Notes under the pieces: generated by a model
What the model saw: the letters and a program-made list of their open reading frames with translations, nothing else
Database searches by the model: none
What the model was told of the DNA's origin: nothing
Assembly: GCF_007679345.1 (NCBI RefSeq)
Contig: NZ_VEGH01000014.1
Span: 81,419 to 145,418, forward strand
Source: Cellulosimicrobium cellulans
GTDB taxonomy: Bacteria > Actinomycetota > Actinomycetes > Actinomycetales > Cellulomonadaceae
Direction: 5' to 3'
Length of the DNA: 64,000 nt
Shown here: positions 26,094 to 35,890 of the stretch, piece by piece
Layout: every line of letters starts with the position of its first letter
Position numbering within the stretch: position 1 is the stretch's first letter
Translations under genes and position numbers: made by a program

Positions 26094-26109
26094 GGTCGGC
26101 CGGGTCGGG

Positions 26110-27339
26110 TCAGCCCTCGGCGAGCAGCGCCTGGATGCGCCCGACGCCCTCGGCCAGGTCGGCGTCGCCCAGCGCGTAGGACAACCGCAGGTACCCGCTC
26201 GGCCCGAACGCCTCGCCCGGGACCACCGCGACCTCCGCCTGGTCGAGCAGCAGCGCGGCCAGCTCGGCGGAGGTGGTGGGCGTGACGCCGCGGAACGTGC
26301 GGCCGAGCAGCCCGTCCACCGCCGGGTAGGCGTAGAACGCGCCCTCCGGGGCGGGGATCACGACGCCGTCGATCTCGGACAGCATCGACACCATCGTCCG
26401 CCGGCGGCGGTCGAACGCCTCGCGCATCGCGGCGACGGCCGACAGGTCACCGGTGAGCGCGGCGATGGCGGCGTGCTGGGACACGTTGGCGACGTTGGAC
26501 GTCAGGTGCGACTGCAGGTTCGTCGCGGCCTTGACGACGTCCGACGGGCCGACGAGCCAGCCGACCCGCCAGCCGGTCATCGCGTAGGTCTTGGCGACGC
26601 CGTTCAGCACGACCGTGGTGTCCGCGAGCTCGGGGACCGCGGACAGCACCGGCGTCGCCACCGCGCCGTCGTAGGTGAGGTGCTCGTAGATCTCGTCGGT
26701 GACGACCCAGATGCCGTGCTCGAGCGCCCAGCGGCCGATCTCGGCGGTCTGCTCCGGCGAGTGGACGGCGCCGGTCGGGTTCGACGGCGAGCAGAACAGC
26801 AGCACCTTGGTCCGCGGGGTCCGTGCGGCCTCGAGCTGCTCGACGGTGACCTTGTAGCCCTGGTCGACGCCGGCGACCACCTCGACGGGCACGCCGCCGG
26901 CCAGCCGGATCGCCTCGGGGTAGGTGGTCCAGTACGGGGCCGGGAGCAGCACCTCGTCGCCCGGGTCGAGCAGCGTCGCGAACGCCTGGTAGACGGCCTG
27001 CTTGCCGCCGTTGGTCACGAGGACGTCGGCGGGGGAGATCGCGTAGCCGGAGTCGCGCAGCGTCTTGGCCGCGATCGCCTCCTTGAGCGCGGGCAGCCCG
27101 CCGGCGGGGGAGTAGCGGTGGTTCGCGGGGTTCCGCGCGGCGGCCACCGCGGCCTCGACGATGTAGTCCGGCGTCGGGAAGTCCGGCTCCCCGGCGCCGA
27201 AGCCGATGACCGGCCGGCCGGCGGCCTTGAGGGCCTTGGCCTTCGCGTCCACCGCGAGGGTGGCGGACTCGGCGATGCCCCCCACACGGGCGGACACGCG
27301 ACGGGGGCGGGCGGGCTGGGCGGGGGCGGACGCGCTCAC
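26110..27339 (-). CDS. aspC: Class I PLP-dependent aspartate-type aminotransferase
   Basis: A 409-residue fold-type I aminotransferase. PLP residues are visible: Asn187 (SPSNPTG), Asp215 and Tyr218 (TDEIYEH), Schiff-base Lys250 ([15 protein letters not shown]) and Arg258, with the substrate-carboxylate Arg in GYLRLSYAL. The pattern fits the I-gamma/beta aspartate or prephenate aminotransferases. In actinobacteria this gene commonly adjoins tRNA-Trp–secE–nusG; here about 5.5 kb of accessory genes separate them. GTG start without Shine-Dalgarno, GAGGAT six bases upstream. Confidence 0.9.
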   Translation of the reverse strand: MSASAPAQPARPRRVSARVGGIAESATLAVDAKAKALKAAGRPVIGFGAGEPDFPTPDYIVEAAVAAARNPANHRYSPAGGLPALKEAIAAKTLRDSGYAISPADVLVTNGGKQAVYQAFATLLDPGDEVLLPAPYWTTYPEAIRLAGGVPVEVVAGVDQGYKVTVEQLEAARTPRTKVLLFCSPSNPTGAVHSPEQTAEIGRWALEHGIWVVTDEIYEHLTYDGAVATPVLSAVPELADTTVVLNGVAKTYAMTGWRVGWLVGPSDVVKAATNLQSHLTSNVANVSQHAAIAALTGDLSAVAAMREAFDRRRRTMVSMLSEIDGVVIPAPEGAFYAYPAVDGLLGRTFRGVTPTTSAELAALLLDQAEVAVVPGEAFGPSGYLRLSYALGDADLAEGVGRIQALLAEG

Positions 27340-27345
27340 GGGGCC

Positions 27346-27351
27346 ATCCTC
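27346..27351 (-). promoter_or_regulatory. -10 hexamer of a probable leaderless promoter for the aminotransferase gene
   Basis: GAGGAT on the minus strand, six bases before the GTG at 27339. Confidence 0.45.
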
Positions 27352-27370
27352 GCAGAGGACGCGGCCGGGC

Positions 27371-29992
27371 TCACGCGAGGCGCGCGATCTCGGCCCGGTC
27401 CCGGGCGCCCGTCTTCCGGCGGATGTTGCGCAGGTGCGCGTCCACCGTCCGCCGGCTCAGGAACAGCCGGGCGGCGATGGCGCCGTTCGACTCCCCGAGG
27501 GCGACCAGCCCGACGATCTCGCGCTCCCGGCCGGTGAGCACCGAGGCGAGGCCCGCGGCGGGCTCGGCGTCCCGCAGCGCGTGGTCCGCCTGCGCCGCCC
27601 GCTCCGGGTCGCCCGCCAGCCGGAGCAGCCGGCCGGCGTTGCGGAAGCACCGCGCCGCGAGCGGTCGCACGCCGAGGTCGACGAGCTGGTGCCCGGCCGC
27701 CATCAGCGCCCGGGGATCCTCGTCGTGCAGCGCCCGCGCGGCGGCGAGGTAGGCCGCGTACCGCGGGCCACCGAGCCGGTCCGCGCCGCCGGCCGTGCGC
27801 CGGGCACGCTGGGGGTCGTACCGCAGCAGCAGCCGGTGCAGCTGGGCGACGTCCGCGGCCAGCCCGTACCGCCGCTCGACCAACCGCTCGAGCATCTCGT
27901 CCTGCACCCGCACGGCCCGCTCGGGGTCGTCGTGGGCGTACAGGTCCATCGCCGTGGCGGACGCCGGGTCGCCGAACGGCAGCGCCGCGCCGCACCCGGT
28001 GGGCTGCCGGGCGAGGTGCAGCGGCCCTTCCGCCCCCGGTTCCGGCCAGCCGGCCAGCACGAGCGTCGCGAGCAGCACCCGGACCGCCCCGTCGGGCGGC
28101 AGCACCAGCCAGCGGGCGCCGGCGCCGGAGGCGAGCACGGCGTACAGCTCCCGGCGGGCATCGGCGAGCTGCAGCCGCGCCGTCATCGCGAGCGCGGCGA
28201 TGTACCGGCCGCCGACGGCGGCCGGGGATGCGCTGTCCGCTGCGCGGCGGACCATCGCCCGCCCGTGCGCCAGCGCGTCGTCCATCCGGTTGTCCCCGAA
28301 CACGGCGACCCCCGTGAGCAGGTCCGCGCTCTCGCCCAGCAGCGCCGGCCAGCCGCTCCGGTCGACCGCCAGCACCCCGAGGGCGTCGCGGGGCTCGCCC
28401 AGCACCAGCCGGCACGCCGCGAGCGCGACACGCGCGGTCGCGCCGCCGAACCCCGGCTCCGCGGTCAGGGGCGCGAGCACGGCCGCATGGTCCGGGGGCA
28501 CCGCGTCGAACTCCGCCTGCAGCGCGACCGACAGGGCGACGAGCGCGGGGTGGGCCGGCGAGCAGGGCGGCAGGTCCGTCAGGTCGGCGAGCACGGCGTC
28601 GCAGGGCTCCCCTGCGCCGAGGCGCAGCCGCGCGCGGAGGTACCGGAGCTCGACCGTGGTGAACGGTGCCGGGTCGGCGGTGCGTTCCGCGCGGTCCAGC
28701 ACCTCGTGCGCGGTCGCGCGCTCGCCGGAGTCGAGCAGGCAGCGCACGAGGCGCACGGCGTCCTCGGCGGAGCCGCGGTCGCGCCACGCCCGGGTGGCGG
28801 CGTGCCGCTCCGCGGCCACGGCACGGGCGGAGGAGGCGGCGGAGACGGCGTCCGCGAGGTCGCGCGCCGACGGTGACTCCGGGTGGGCCGGCAGGTCGCC
28901 CGGCGGCGCCACGCCGACCGGGGGATCGCCGTCGGCGGCCAGCCGGGCGCGCAGCAGCTGGGCGGCCCGATCCGCGTGCGAGGTCCGCTCGGCCCGGTGC
29001 AGCGCCTCCGCGAGCACCCGCCGCCGGCGGCCGGTGAGCGGCGCCCGCGCGACCCGGTCCGTCAGGCCGGGCGGATGCAGCTGGACCACGGGGAACGGGC
29101 GCTCCGGTGCGCCCGGGTCGCGCCCGGTGCGCAGCACGCCGGCGTCCTCCAGCCGCTCGACGGCGCCACCGCACAGGGCCTCCGCGGTGGCCGTGCTGAC
29201 ACCCCCGACGACCGCGAGCACGTCGAGCGCGTCCCGTTCCTCCTGCTCCAGGCCGGCAAGGTGCGGCGTCCAGGGCCAGTCGGCCCCGGGGCGTCGCGGG
29301 CCGGTCTCGGCCACCACGCCGTCCGCCGCGGCGACCGCCCCGTCCGCGACCGCGGCCTCCAGCAGCGCGCAGGCCAGCACCGGCAGCCCGCCGGACTCGG
29401 CGTGCAGCTGCGCGGCGACGGCCGGGGACACCGCGCAGCCGACGTGCTCCTCCAGGACGGCGTGCAGCCGGTCGACCCCGAGCCCGTCCAGCCGCAGCTC
29501 GGCCAGCGGCTGCACGGTGCGCGCGAGCCAGGCGTCGGGCCCGGGCGGCACCGTCGCGACGACGGGGTTGCCCAGGCGGGCGCGCAGCAGACCGAGCAGC
29601 GCGCGGGACCGCGGGTCCAGCAGGTGCGCGTCCTCGAGCAGGACGACGTGGTCGCCGTCGGCGAGGAACTCGTGCAGGACCTCGTAGAGCCGCGCGAACA
29701 CCACCACCGGATCGCGCAGCCGCGCCCCGAGGCCGGGCGGCAGGGACAGGCGCAGCGCCTCCAGGTCGGGGACCCCGGCCGCGCCGAGGACGCGGAACGC
29801 GTTGCGCCCGCGCTCGCGGAGCAGGTCGTCGAGCCGGCTCAGCAGCGCGGACCGGCCGGAACCGGGGCCGCCGGTCACCCGGACGCCCACGCCCCGGTCC
29901 ACCAGGTCGAGCACGCGACGGGCCTCGTCGTTCCACAGGGGCACGCCGTCCTCCCCGGGTCCGGGCGCCCCCCACGACCGTCGGGCAGTCAC
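27371..29992 (-). CDS. Large LuxR-family (LAL-type) transcriptional regulator
   Basis: An 873-residue regulator. The N-terminus has a P-loop-like segment [12 protein letters not shown] (40-51) in which the invariant Lys is Arg47, followed by a Walker [13 protein letters not shown]. The middle is a long helical TPR-like region with many Ala/Arg repeats. The C-terminus (819-873) is a LuxR helix-turn-helix: [20 protein letters not shown] and [15 protein letters not shown]. The GTG at 29992 overlaps the stop of the surface-protein gene by four bases. It closes the TasA-like operon and probably regulates it or a related regulon. The Walker change suggests weak or lost ATP hydrolysis. Confidence 0.85.
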   Translation of the reverse strand: MTARRSWGAPGPGEDGVPLWNDEARRVLDLVDRGVGVRVTGGPGSGRSALLSRLDDLLRERGRNAFRVLGAAGVPDLEALRLSLPPGLGARLRDPVVVFARLYEVLHEFLADGDHVVLLEDAHLLDPRSRALLGLLRARLGNPVVATVPPGPDAWLARTVQPLAELRLDGLGVDRLHAVLEEHVGCAVSPAVAAQLHAESGGLPVLACALLEAAVADGAVAAADGVVAETGPRRPGADWPWTPHLAGLEQEERDALDVLAVVGGVSTATAEALCGGAVERLEDAGVLRTGRDPGAPERPFPVVQLHPPGLTDRVARAPLTGRRRRVLAEALHRAERTSHADRAAQLLRARLAADGDPPVGVAPPGDLPAHPESPSARDLADAVSAASSARAVAAERHAATRAWRDRGSAEDAVRLVRCLLDSGERATAHEVLDRAERTADPAPFTTVELRYLRARLRLGAGEPCDAVLADLTDLPPCSPAHPALVALSVALQAEFDAVPPDHAAVLAPLTAEPGFGGATARVALAACRLVLGEPRDALGVLAVDRSGWPALLGESADLLTGVAVFGDNRMDDALAHGRAMVRRAADSASPAAVGGRYIAALAMTARLQLADARRELYAVLASGAGARWLVLPPDGAVRVLLATLVLAGWPEPGAEGPLHLARQPTGCGAALPFGDPASATAMDLYAHDDPERAVRVQDEMLERLVERRYGLAADVAQLHRLLLRYDPQRARRTAGGADRLGGPRYAAYLAAARALHDEDPRALMAAGHQLVDLGVRPLAARCFRNAGRLLRLAGDPERAAQADHALRDAEPAAGLASVLTGREREIVGLVALGESNGAIAARLFLSRRTVDAHLRNIRRKTGARDRAEIARLA

Positions 29993-30768
29993 GAGCGTAG
30001 ACGGCCGCGGGTGGCGGGGGCGGGGTCCTTGGTCACCGCGGTCGGTCCCGTCGTGGCGGAGCGAGCGGGGCGGCGCGCGAGCGCGGTGCCGGCACGCAGG
30101 AGCGCGGCGGCACCGAGCGCGAGCGCGGCGGCCGTCCCGCCGGTCCGGGCGAGGCCCCTGCGGACCGGGTCCGGGGCCGTGCCGGCACCCGGGGGCGGGA
30201 CTGCCCCCGACCCGGCCGGGGCGTCGCCGAACCAGGACACGACGAACGCCGCCCGCACCACCTGCACCTCGCCCGGGGCGCCCGTCACGGCCGCCGGGTC
30301 CGGTAGGGACACCCGCACCGGGACGACGACCTGGCCGCCCGCGTGCACCCGGGGCTCGGCCCCCAGGGCGTCGCCGTAGGACACCGGCTCGGCGAGCGTT
30401 CCGGCCGCGTGCCACTCCACGAGCCGCCCGACGGCGTCGACCCGGCCGTACTCGACGGCCAGCGCCCGCGCCAGCGTCTCGGCCACCGGTCGGTCCGCTG
30501 TCAGCACGCCGTCGAACGGCACCGGTGCGGCCCTGGACGCGGTGCCGGCCGCCGAGACGCGCCACTCACCGGCCACGGCGTCACCGGGATGCGCCAGGTC
30601 GAAGGTGTGCCTCAGGGGCTCCCCCTGCACGGTGAGGGCGGTGGCCGGGTCGGTGTTCGCCGCCCGCGTCCCCGCCGCGGCGGCATCGCCGCCGACCGCC
30701 AGCCCGGCAGCGGCGACCGAGACCAGCGCCGCCCATCGCGCCCGGGACCACCATCGCACCGTGCTCAC
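29989..30768 (-). CDS. TasA/camelysin-like secreted protein with LAxTG sortase signal
   Basis: A 259-residue secreted protein. Signal peptide: RWWSRARWAALVSVAAAGLA, then GGDAAAAG. The body matches the protein from the first gene of this operon (32197-32814): HTFDLAHPGD..GEWRV, LARALAVEYGRVDAVGRLVEW, AAGTLAEPVSYGDAL and a C-terminal VRVSLPDP..AFVVSWFGD. The tail has LARTG (206-210), a hydrophobic helix (212-230) and Arg residues, i.e. a class E (LAxTG) sorting signal. That pattern predicts covalent wall attachment. A 27-residue Thr/Pro tail beyond the Arg cluster is unusual. The GTG overlaps the Ig-protein stop by four bases. Confidence 0.72.
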   Translation of the reverse strand: MSTVRWWSRARWAALVSVAAAGLAVGGDAAAAGTRAANTDPATALTVQGEPLRHTFDLAHPGDAVAGEWRVSAAGTASRAAPVPFDGVLTADRPVAETLARALAVEYGRVDAVGRLVEWHAAGTLAEPVSYGDALGAEPRVHAGGQVVVPVRVSLPDPAAVTGAPGEVQVVRAAFVVSWFGDAPAGSGAVPPPGAGTAPDPVRRGLARTGGTAAALALGAAALLRAGTALARRPARSATTGPTAVTKDPAPATRGRLRS

Positions 30769-32180
30769 CCCGCTCCCCGCGCGCCCGTCGGCAGCGCGTC
30801 CACCAGCGTCACCCGCGGCGTCACCCGCAGCGTCAGCGCGGGCACCTCCCACAGCACCGTCAGCCGGGCGGGCTCCGACCACGCCGGCCCGGCCTCGTTC
30901 GTGAACTGCGCCCGGTACTGCCACCCGTCCATCTCCGCGGTGACGCCGCTGAGGACCAGCGGCAGGGAGGTGCCGCCCGGCACGTCCTGGAAGTCGGTAC
31001 CGCCGGCGGTGCTCACCTGCCACTGCGCCGCGACGGGCGCGTCGGTCCCGCCGTACGCGGCGCGGAACGTCGCGGAGCCGCCCTCGGTCACGATCTGCGG
31101 GGCGGGGTGCTCGGTCACGACCGGCCTCGCGACCTCGACGGTGAGCCGGGCGCCGGTGGTCCACCGGGTGCCGAACTCGTTGTCCACGCGCAAGCGGTAC
31201 CACCACCCGTCCATGTCGAGGGTGACCGGGTCGAGCGTCAGGGTCGGTCCCTCCGGCGCGTCCAGGAGCTCCCAGGTCTGCCCGCCGTCCGTCGAGCGGA
31301 GCCACCGGGCGGTGAGCGGCGGCTCGCCGGTGTACTCCGCGGAGAAGGTCACCGCGGTGCGTTCGGGTGCGACGGTGTGCGACGGGTGCCGTGTCACGGT
31401 GGGGGGCGCCTTGACGGTGAGCACCGCATAGTCCGTCGTGACCGACCCCCCCGTGTTGCTGAACCGCGCCCGGTACCGGGTGCCGCTCTCCGGCAGGCCC
31501 ACCGGGCCGACGGCCAGCGCCGGGGTCGTCGCGCCCTCGATCGTGGTCCAGGGGCCGTCGGGACCCGTCGAGCGTTCCCAGTGCGTCGTGGTGGCCGCGG
31601 CGGTCCCGCCGTACGCCGCCGTGAAGATCGCGGTGGCGCCGACGCCCACGGTCTGGTCGACGGGGTGCAGCGTGACGACCGGCACCGCCGGGATGACGTG
31701 CAGGACGGTCGGCCCGATCTCGAGCCACACGGGGAACCGCATCACGCGGAGCCGGTAGTGCCAGCCGTCCATCGACATCGTGACGTCGGACAGCGTGAGG
31801 GTGAGGTCTGTCGCCCCGGGGATGTCGGTGAACGTCTGCCCGTCCGTGGACACGGACCACTGGGCGGACGTCGGCGCGACCCCGCCCGCGGTGGCGTCCT
31901 CGGACGCGTCCAGGGTCACGGACCCGCCTTCCGCCACCGAGTGGCCGGCGGGCAACGACCGGCTCGCCGCCCCGGCGGGCGAGACTGGCGGGGCAGGGGC
32001 CGCCGCCGCCGGGGCCGCCAGCAGGACGGTCAGCGCCAGCACCAGCACGGATGCCGCCTGCCGCGTCGAGCCGCGTGCCACCGGGGGCAGACCCTCCCCG
32101 TGCGCCTGCCCGGCCGACGGCGCACCGAGCACGGCCAGCAGCACGGTGGCGGCCGCCCGGACGATGCGGAGCGGGGACAC
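30765..32180 (-). CDS. Secreted protein with four Ig-like repeats
   Basis: A 471-residue exported protein with four repeats of about 90 residues. Each holds a QW or RW strand and a closing motif: MDGWHYRLRV, GTRYRARFSN, MDGWWYRLRVDN and MDGWQYRAQFTN. Such bacterial Ig-like domains serve adhesion or filament structure. Two hydrophobic segments stand at the N-terminus (about 5-26 and 43-64). The GTG at 32180 has GAGG eight bases upstream; a GTG at 32081 with GGGGAGGG gives a cleaner single signal peptide and is a real alternative. No sorting signal or membrane anchor is seen, so it is secreted or held by its TasA-like partners. Confidence 0.75.
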   Translation of the reverse strand: MSPLRIVRAAATVLLAVLGAPSAGQAHGEGLPPVARGSTRQAASVLVLALTVLLAAPAAAAPAPPVSPAGAASRSLPAGHSVAEGGSVTLDASEDATAGGVAPTSAQWSVSTDGQTFTDIPGATDLTLTLSDVTMSMDGWHYRLRVMRFPVWLEIGPTVLHVIPAVPVVTLHPVDQTVGVGATAIFTAAYGGTAAATTTHWERSTGPDGPWTTIEGATTPALAVGPVGLPESGTRYRARFSNTGGSVTTDYAVLTVKAPPTVTRHPSHTVAPERTAVTFSAEYTGEPPLTARWLRSTDGGQTWELLDAPEGPTLTLDPVTLDMDGWWYRLRVDNEFGTRWTTGARLTVEVARPVVTEHPAPQIVTEGGSATFRAAYGGTDAPVAAQWQVSTAGGTDFQDVPGGTSLPLVLSGVTAEMDGWQYRAQFTNEAGPAWSEPARLTVLWEVPALTLRVTPRVTLVDALPTGARGAG

Positions 32181-32196
32181 GGGGGTCGCCTCGCGC

Positions 32197-32814
32197 TCAG
32201 GACCCGAGCCGCGGGTCGAGGTAGGACACCGTGAAGTCGGCGACAAGGGTCAGCTCGTCGCCCGCGGCGCCCTCGAGGTCGCGCGGATCCGGCAGGACGA
32301 CGCGCACCGCGATCGGCACCGACTCGCCGCCGGCGATCGTGACCGCCTGCGTCCCGTGCAGCACGTCGCCGATGCTGCGGTGCTCGGCAAGCGTGCCGGC
32401 GTCCCGCCACCCGATGACCTGGCCCTGGTCGTCCAGGACGCCGTACTCGACCGTGAGCGCCGCGGCCAGCGTCGCGGGCACGTCGGCCCCGACGTCGAAG
32501 GCCCCGTCCCAGGTCGTGGCGTCCGGCCCGTGGTTGGTCAGCGTCCAGTCGCCGCGCACCTGGTCGACGTGCCCGGAGGTGTCGAAGGTGTGGTCGATCG
32601 GGTCGCCGGCGATCCGGAGCAGGGCGCCCTGGGGCGCCGTGCCCGCGTCCGGCACCTCGGCCCGGAAGGTGTTCCCGGCGAGGGTCGTGTACAGCGTGCT
32701 GAGCGCCCCGGTGCCGACGGCGGTCGCCGCCACGGCGCCGATGCCGACGACCGCGGCGATCGTGCGGAGGCTCCGGCCGCGGGAGGGCTTGGTCTGGTCG
32801 ATCGTCCTGGACAC
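32197..32814 (-). CDS. TasA/camelysin-like secreted protein, first gene of surface operon
   Basis: A 205-residue secreted protein. The N-terminus (RGRSLRTIAAVVGIGAVAATAVGTGALST) resembles the alternate signal peptide of SipW-processed TasA/CalY proteins. The body has strands such as GALLRIAGDPIDHTFD, DWTLTNHGPDATTWDG, TLAAALTVEYG and VRVVLPDPRDLEG, ending in LVADFTVSYLDPRLGS. TasA forms extracellular fibres in Bacillus; a fibre or coat role here is inference. GTG at 32814 has GGAG five bases upstream. The Ig-protein gene follows after 16 bases. No SipW-type signal peptidase gene is in the window. Confidence 0.72.
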   Translation of the reverse strand: MSRTIDQTKPSRGRSLRTIAAVVGIGAVAATAVGTGALSTLYTTLAGNTFRAEVPDAGTAPQGALLRIAGDPIDHTFDTSGHVDQVRGDWTLTNHGPDATTWDGAFDVGADVPATLAAALTVEYGVLDDQGQVIGWRDAGTLAEHRSIGDVLHGTQAVTIAGGESVPIAVRVVLPDPRDLEGAAGDELTLVADFTVSYLDPRLGS

Positions 32815-33155
32815 GATGTCTCCGTCCTCTGCGCTGTCGCCGTCAGTGCCACTGTCGTCCGGCCGCAGGGACCAGGCCCGGGCGGGCCGGAGACTAGGCG
32901 TGCGGGACGGCGGAGATCGGTGGCGGGCGGCCGGAGTACCGATCCCGCCGACGGGGCGACCTACGACCAAGGTCCCGGCCGTGCGGAGGGGCCGAGGACG
33001 AACTCGTCGCCCGGGTGGCGCCCTCCGGCGCCGGGGCGTCTCGGAGGTGGTTCGACCTCGGCCCGCGCGTCGCGTAGAGTGGTCCACCGGTGGTTGACGT
33101 CCGCCATGATGAGCCGTGCCCCGGCGGGGCGCTCGTCACGGATCGACGCCGCCGT
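32815..33155. other. 341-base intergenic region between TasA-like operon and tRNA-Trp
   Basis: No gene is supported. It must hold the promoters of two divergent units. On the plus side TTCGAC (33051-33056) and TAGAGT (33074-33079) are 17 bases apart and could drive tRNA-Trp–secE. A weak inverted repeat (GATCGGTGGCGGG with CCGATCCCGCC) lies near 32912-32951. Confidence 0.5.
33051..33079 (+). promoter_or_regulatory. Candidate promoter for tRNA-Trp–secE–nusG
   Basis: TTCGAC, 17 bases, TAGAGT. The -10 matches the consensus at four of six positions, the -35 poorly. The tRNA would begin about 70 bases into the transcript. Confidence 0.35.
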
Positions 33156-33228
33156 AGGGTAGTGGCGCAATTGGTAGCGCACCGGTCTCCAAAACCGGCG
33201 GTTGCGAGTTCGAGTCTCGCCTGCCCTG
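33156..33228 (+). tRNA. tRNA-Trp (CCA)
   Basis: A 73-base tRNA with acceptor AGGGTAG/CTGCCCT, anticodon loop CTCCAAA (anticodon CCA at 33189-33191), T-arm GCGAGTTCGAGTCTCGC and discriminator G. It precedes secE, a conserved actinobacterial placement. Confidence 0.96.
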
Positions 33229-33342
33229 CGCGTGTGGTCACGGACCGCGCGGCTCCCCCGGGGACCTCCCGGGGCGCGGCCGCCGGCCGACATGAGGCGC
33301 CCGGCGACGGCCGGCGTCGCGAGACGTAGGGGAATCGATCAG

Positions 33343-33627
33343 GTGAGCGACTCGGCACCCGTGGCGGCGTCCGACGCGGGCGAGCCCGCGGAGCGGACCG
33401 GCGGCAAGAAGGCCGCCCGCCCGGAGAAGAAGCGCGGCCTGTTCGCCCGGATCGCCCTCTTCGTCCGCCAGGTGATCGCGGAGCTCAAGAAGGTCGTCCG
33501 CCCGACCCGGTCCGAGCTGGTGACCTACACCGCCGTCGTGCTGGTCTTCGTGGCCGTCGTGATGGCCTTCGTGACCCTCGTGGACTTCGGCATCGGCCGG
33601 GCCACGTTCTGGATCTTCGGGGGCTGA
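33343..33627 (+). CDS. secE: Preprotein translocase subunit SecE
   Basis: SecE is the essential clamp subunit of the SecYEG translocon. The 94-residue product has a charged N-terminus (Lys/Arg-rich, residues 22-40), the amphipathic [18 protein letters not shown] motif and one membrane helix (about 60-80) ending FWIFGG. The GTG at 33343 follows AGGGGA; a longer upstream frame would run through the tRNA. It forms a unit with nusG, 71 bases downstream. Confidence 0.95.
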   Translation: MSDSAPVAASDAGEPAERTGGKKAARPEKKRGLFARIALFVRQVIAELKKVVRPTRSELVTYTAVVLVFVAVVMAFVTLVDFGIGRATFWIFGG

Positions 33628-33636
33628 GCCTCCGCG

Positions 33637-33653
33637 GCGCCCCCGCGGGGCGC
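33637..33653 (+). terminator. Short hairpin between secE and nusG
   Basis: GCGCCCC and GGGGCGC flank CGC just after the secE stop. It may attenuate or process the transcript; secE and nusG are normally co-transcribed. Confidence 0.4.
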
Positions 33654-33698
33654 ACGTCACCTCAGCACCACCTTCCGCAGCAGAAAGCAGGTTCGCCC

Positions 33699-34514
33699 GT
33701 GTCGCAGGAATCGCAGGAGCCCGGTCTGGGTGCCGCCGAGTCCGAGCTCGACGACGCCCTGGCGTCGGTCGAGGCGGTCGAGGCCCCGGCCGCCGGCGAG
33801 CCCGCGGACGAGGCGGCCGACGAGGTCGAGGCCGTCGAGGTCGACGACGAGCCGGTCGAGGACGAGGCCGTCGAGGACGAGGCCGGCTCCGCCGACGAGG
33901 ACGACGTCGACGTCGACGAGGACCCGGTCGCCGCGTTCAAGGCGCAGCTCAAGTCGCAGTTCGGCGACTGGTACGTCATCCACTCGTACGCCGGCTACGA
34001 GAACCGGGTCAAGACGAACCTCGAGAACCGCATCCAGAGCCTCAACATGGAGGACTTCATCTTCCAGGTGGAGGTCCCCATGGAGGAGGTCGTCGAGATC
34101 AAGAACGCGCAGCGCAAGGTCGTGCGCCGCGTCCGGATCCCCGGCTACGTCCTCGTGCGCATGGACCTCACCGACGAGTCGTGGGGCGCCGTCCGGCACA
34201 CCCCGGGCGTCACGGGCTTCGTGGGCCACACCCACCAGCCGGTCCCGCTGACCCTCGACGAGGTGTTCTCCATGCTGGCGCCGACGATCGAGGCGAAGGC
34301 CCCGGCCGCCGCCCCGCAGCAGAAGACGGCCACCCCGATCGAGGTCGACTTCACCGTCGGCGAGTCGGTCACCGTCACCGACGGCCCGTTCGACACGCTG
34401 CCGGCCACGATCTCCGAGATCAGCCCCGAGAACCAGAAGCTCAAGGTCCTCGTCTCCATCTTCGGCCGGGAGACCCCGGTCGAGCTGTCGTTCAGCCAGG
34501 TCGCCAAGATCTGA
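33699..34514 (+). CDS. nusG: Transcription termination/antitermination protein NusG
   Basis: NusG binds RNA polymerase and couples it to Rho or the ribosome. The 271-residue product has an acidic, Glu/Asp/Ala-rich N-terminal extension of about 85 residues, common in actinobacteria. The NGN domain (about 90-190) starts [19 protein letters not shown] and includes IPGYVLVRM and [13 protein letters not shown] linker follows, then the KOW domain (about 215-271) with [19 protein letters not shown] and a closing [17 protein letters not shown] start with a purine-rich AGAAAG upstream. A hairpin follows the stop. Confidence 0.96.
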   Translation: MSQESQEPGLGAAESELDDALASVEAVEAPAAGEPADEAADEVEAVEVDDEPVEDEAVEDEAGSADEDDVDVDEDPVAAFKAQLKSQFGDWYVIHSYAGYENRVKTNLENRIQSLNMEDFIFQVEVPMEEVVEIKNAQRKVVRRVRIPGYVLVRMDLTDESWGAVRHTPGVTGFVGHTHQPVPLTLDEVFSMLAPTIEAKAPAAAPQQKTATPIEVDFTVGESVTVTDGPFDTLPATISEISPENQKLKVLVSIFGRETPVELSFSQVAKI

Positions 34515-34520
34515 CCCGCC

Positions 34521-34539
34521 GCCCCGCGCCACGCGGGGC
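34521..34539 (+). terminator. Hairpin after nusG
   Basis: GCCCCGCG and CGCGGGGC flank CCA, six bases after the nusG stop. It lies in the 96-base leader of rplK and might also belong to the L1-controlled leader. Confidence 0.5.
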
Positions 34540-34610
34540 GCGCGCGGACGCAGCACTGCAACCGGGTCATCGCCCACGGCGTCGGCCCACGAGAGAAGAA
34601 AGGGTGGCTC

Positions 34611-35042
34611 ATGCCCCCGAAGAAGAAGGTCACCGGCCTCATCAAGCTCCAGATCAACGCCGGTGCGGCGACCCCCGCCCCGCCGATCGGTCCGGCGCTG
34701 GGTCAGCACGGTGTCAACATCATGGAGTTCTGCAAGGCCTACAACGCGGCCACCGAGTCGCAGCGCGGCAACGTGATCCCGGTGGAGATCACGGTCTACG
34801 AGGACCGGTCCTTCACCTTCATCACGAAGACCCCGCCGGCCGCGGAGCTCATCAAGAAGGCCGCCGGTGTCGCGAAGGGCTCGCCCACGCCGCACACGGT
34901 CAAGGTCGCGACGCTGACCGCGGACCAGGTCCGCGAGATCGCCTCGACCAAGCTCGAGGACCTGAACGCCAACGACCTCGCCGCCGCCGAGAAGATCATC
35001 GCCGGCACCGCGCGCTCGATGGGCATCAAGGTCGAGGGCTGA
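34611..35042 (+). CDS. rplK: 50S ribosomal protein L11
   Basis: L11 (143 residues) binds the GTPase-associated region of 23S rRNA and is needed for stringent response sensing. Family blocks: [54 protein letters not shown] and the C-terminal [20 protein letters not shown]. The leader has GAGAGAAGAAAGG before ATG. rplK and rplA are known to be regulated by L1 binding in other bacteria; I cannot point to the site here. Confidence 0.97.
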   Translation: MPPKKKVTGLIKLQINAGAATPAPPIGPALGQHGVNIMEFCKAYNAATESQRGNVIPVEITVYEDRSFTFITKTPPAAELIKKAAGVAKGSPTPHTVKVATLTADQVREIASTKLEDLNANDLAAAEKIIAGTARSMGIKVEG

Positions 35043-35064
35043 GCCCCCGGCTCGACTGAACCAC

Positions 35065-35093
35065 CGCCCGCCCCGGGACCTCCGGGGCGGGCG
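35065..35093 (+). terminator. Strong hairpin between rplK and rplA
   Basis: Twelve-base perfect arms (CGCCCGCCCCGG and its complement) around GACCT. It lies 22 bases after rplK and may lower read-through to rplA or stabilise the rplK mRNA. Confidence 0.6.
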
Positions 35094-35152
35094 CCCCAGT
35101 GGCAGGGCCCTGTGCGGCCCGACGACCACGACTGCTGAAGGAGAGAGAGCAG

Positions 35153-35872
35153 ATGGCGAAGCACAGCAAGGCGTACCGCGCCGCGGCCGAGAAGATCGAG
35201 GCCGGCACCACCTACAACCCGCTGCAGGCGATCCGCCTCGCGCAGGCCACGTCGACCACGTCGTACGACGCGACCGTCGAGGTCGCCATGCGCCTCGGTG
35301 TCGACCCGCGCAAGGCGGACCAGATGGTCCGCGGCACGGTCAACCTGCCGCACGGCACCGGCAAGACCGCCCGCGTCATCGTGTTCGCGACCGGTGAGCG
35401 TGCCGAGCAGGCCCGCGCCGCCGGTGCGGACGAGGTCGGCGGCGACGAGCTGATCGAGAAGGTCGCGGCCGGTTACACCGACTTCGACTCCGCGGTCGCG
35501 ACCCCGGACCTCATGGGCAAGGTCGGCCGTCTCGGCAAGGTGCTCGGTCCGCGTGGCCTCATGCCGAACCCGAAGACCGGCACCGTGACCATGGACGTCG
35601 CGAAGGCCGTCGCCGACATCAAGGGCGGCAAGATCGAGTTCCGCGTCGACAAGCACGCGAACCTCCACTTCATCATCGGCAAGACGTCGTTCTCCGACAC
35701 CCAGCTGGTGGAGAACTACGCCGCCGCGCTGGAGGAGATCCTGCGTCTCAAGCCGTCCGCGTCGAAGGGCCGCTACATCACCAAGGCGACCGTCTCGACC
35801 ACGAACGGCCCCGGCATCCTGGTCGACCAGAACAAGACCCGGAACCTCACCTCGGAGGACGAGGCGGCCTGA
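35153..35872 (+). CDS. rplA: 50S ribosomal protein L1
   Basis: L1 (239 residues) forms the L1 stalk of the large subunit and represses its own operon by binding mRNA. Family blocks: [53 protein letters not shown] and [20 protein letters not shown]. The ATG at 35153 has GAAGGAGAGAG upstream. A longer frame from 35099 lacks family match. The operon ends here with a strong terminator. Confidence 0.97.
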   Translation: MAKHSKAYRAAAEKIEAGTTYNPLQAIRLAQATSTTSYDATVEVAMRLGVDPRKADQMVRGTVNLPHGTGKTARVIVFATGERAEQARAAGADEVGGDELIEKVAAGYTDFDSAVATPDLMGKVGRLGKVLGPRGLMPNPKTGTVTMDVAKAVADIKGGKIEFRVDKHANLHFIIGKTSFSDTQLVENYAAALEEILRLKPSASKGRYITKATVSTTNGPGILVDQNKTRNLTSEDEAA

Positions 35873-35890
35873 GCCACCTCACCCGGAACA

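Noticed and set aside
34515..34610. L1 repressor site in the rplK leader
   Set aside because: A hairpin is present but I could not match it to the L1-binding fold of 23S rRNA.
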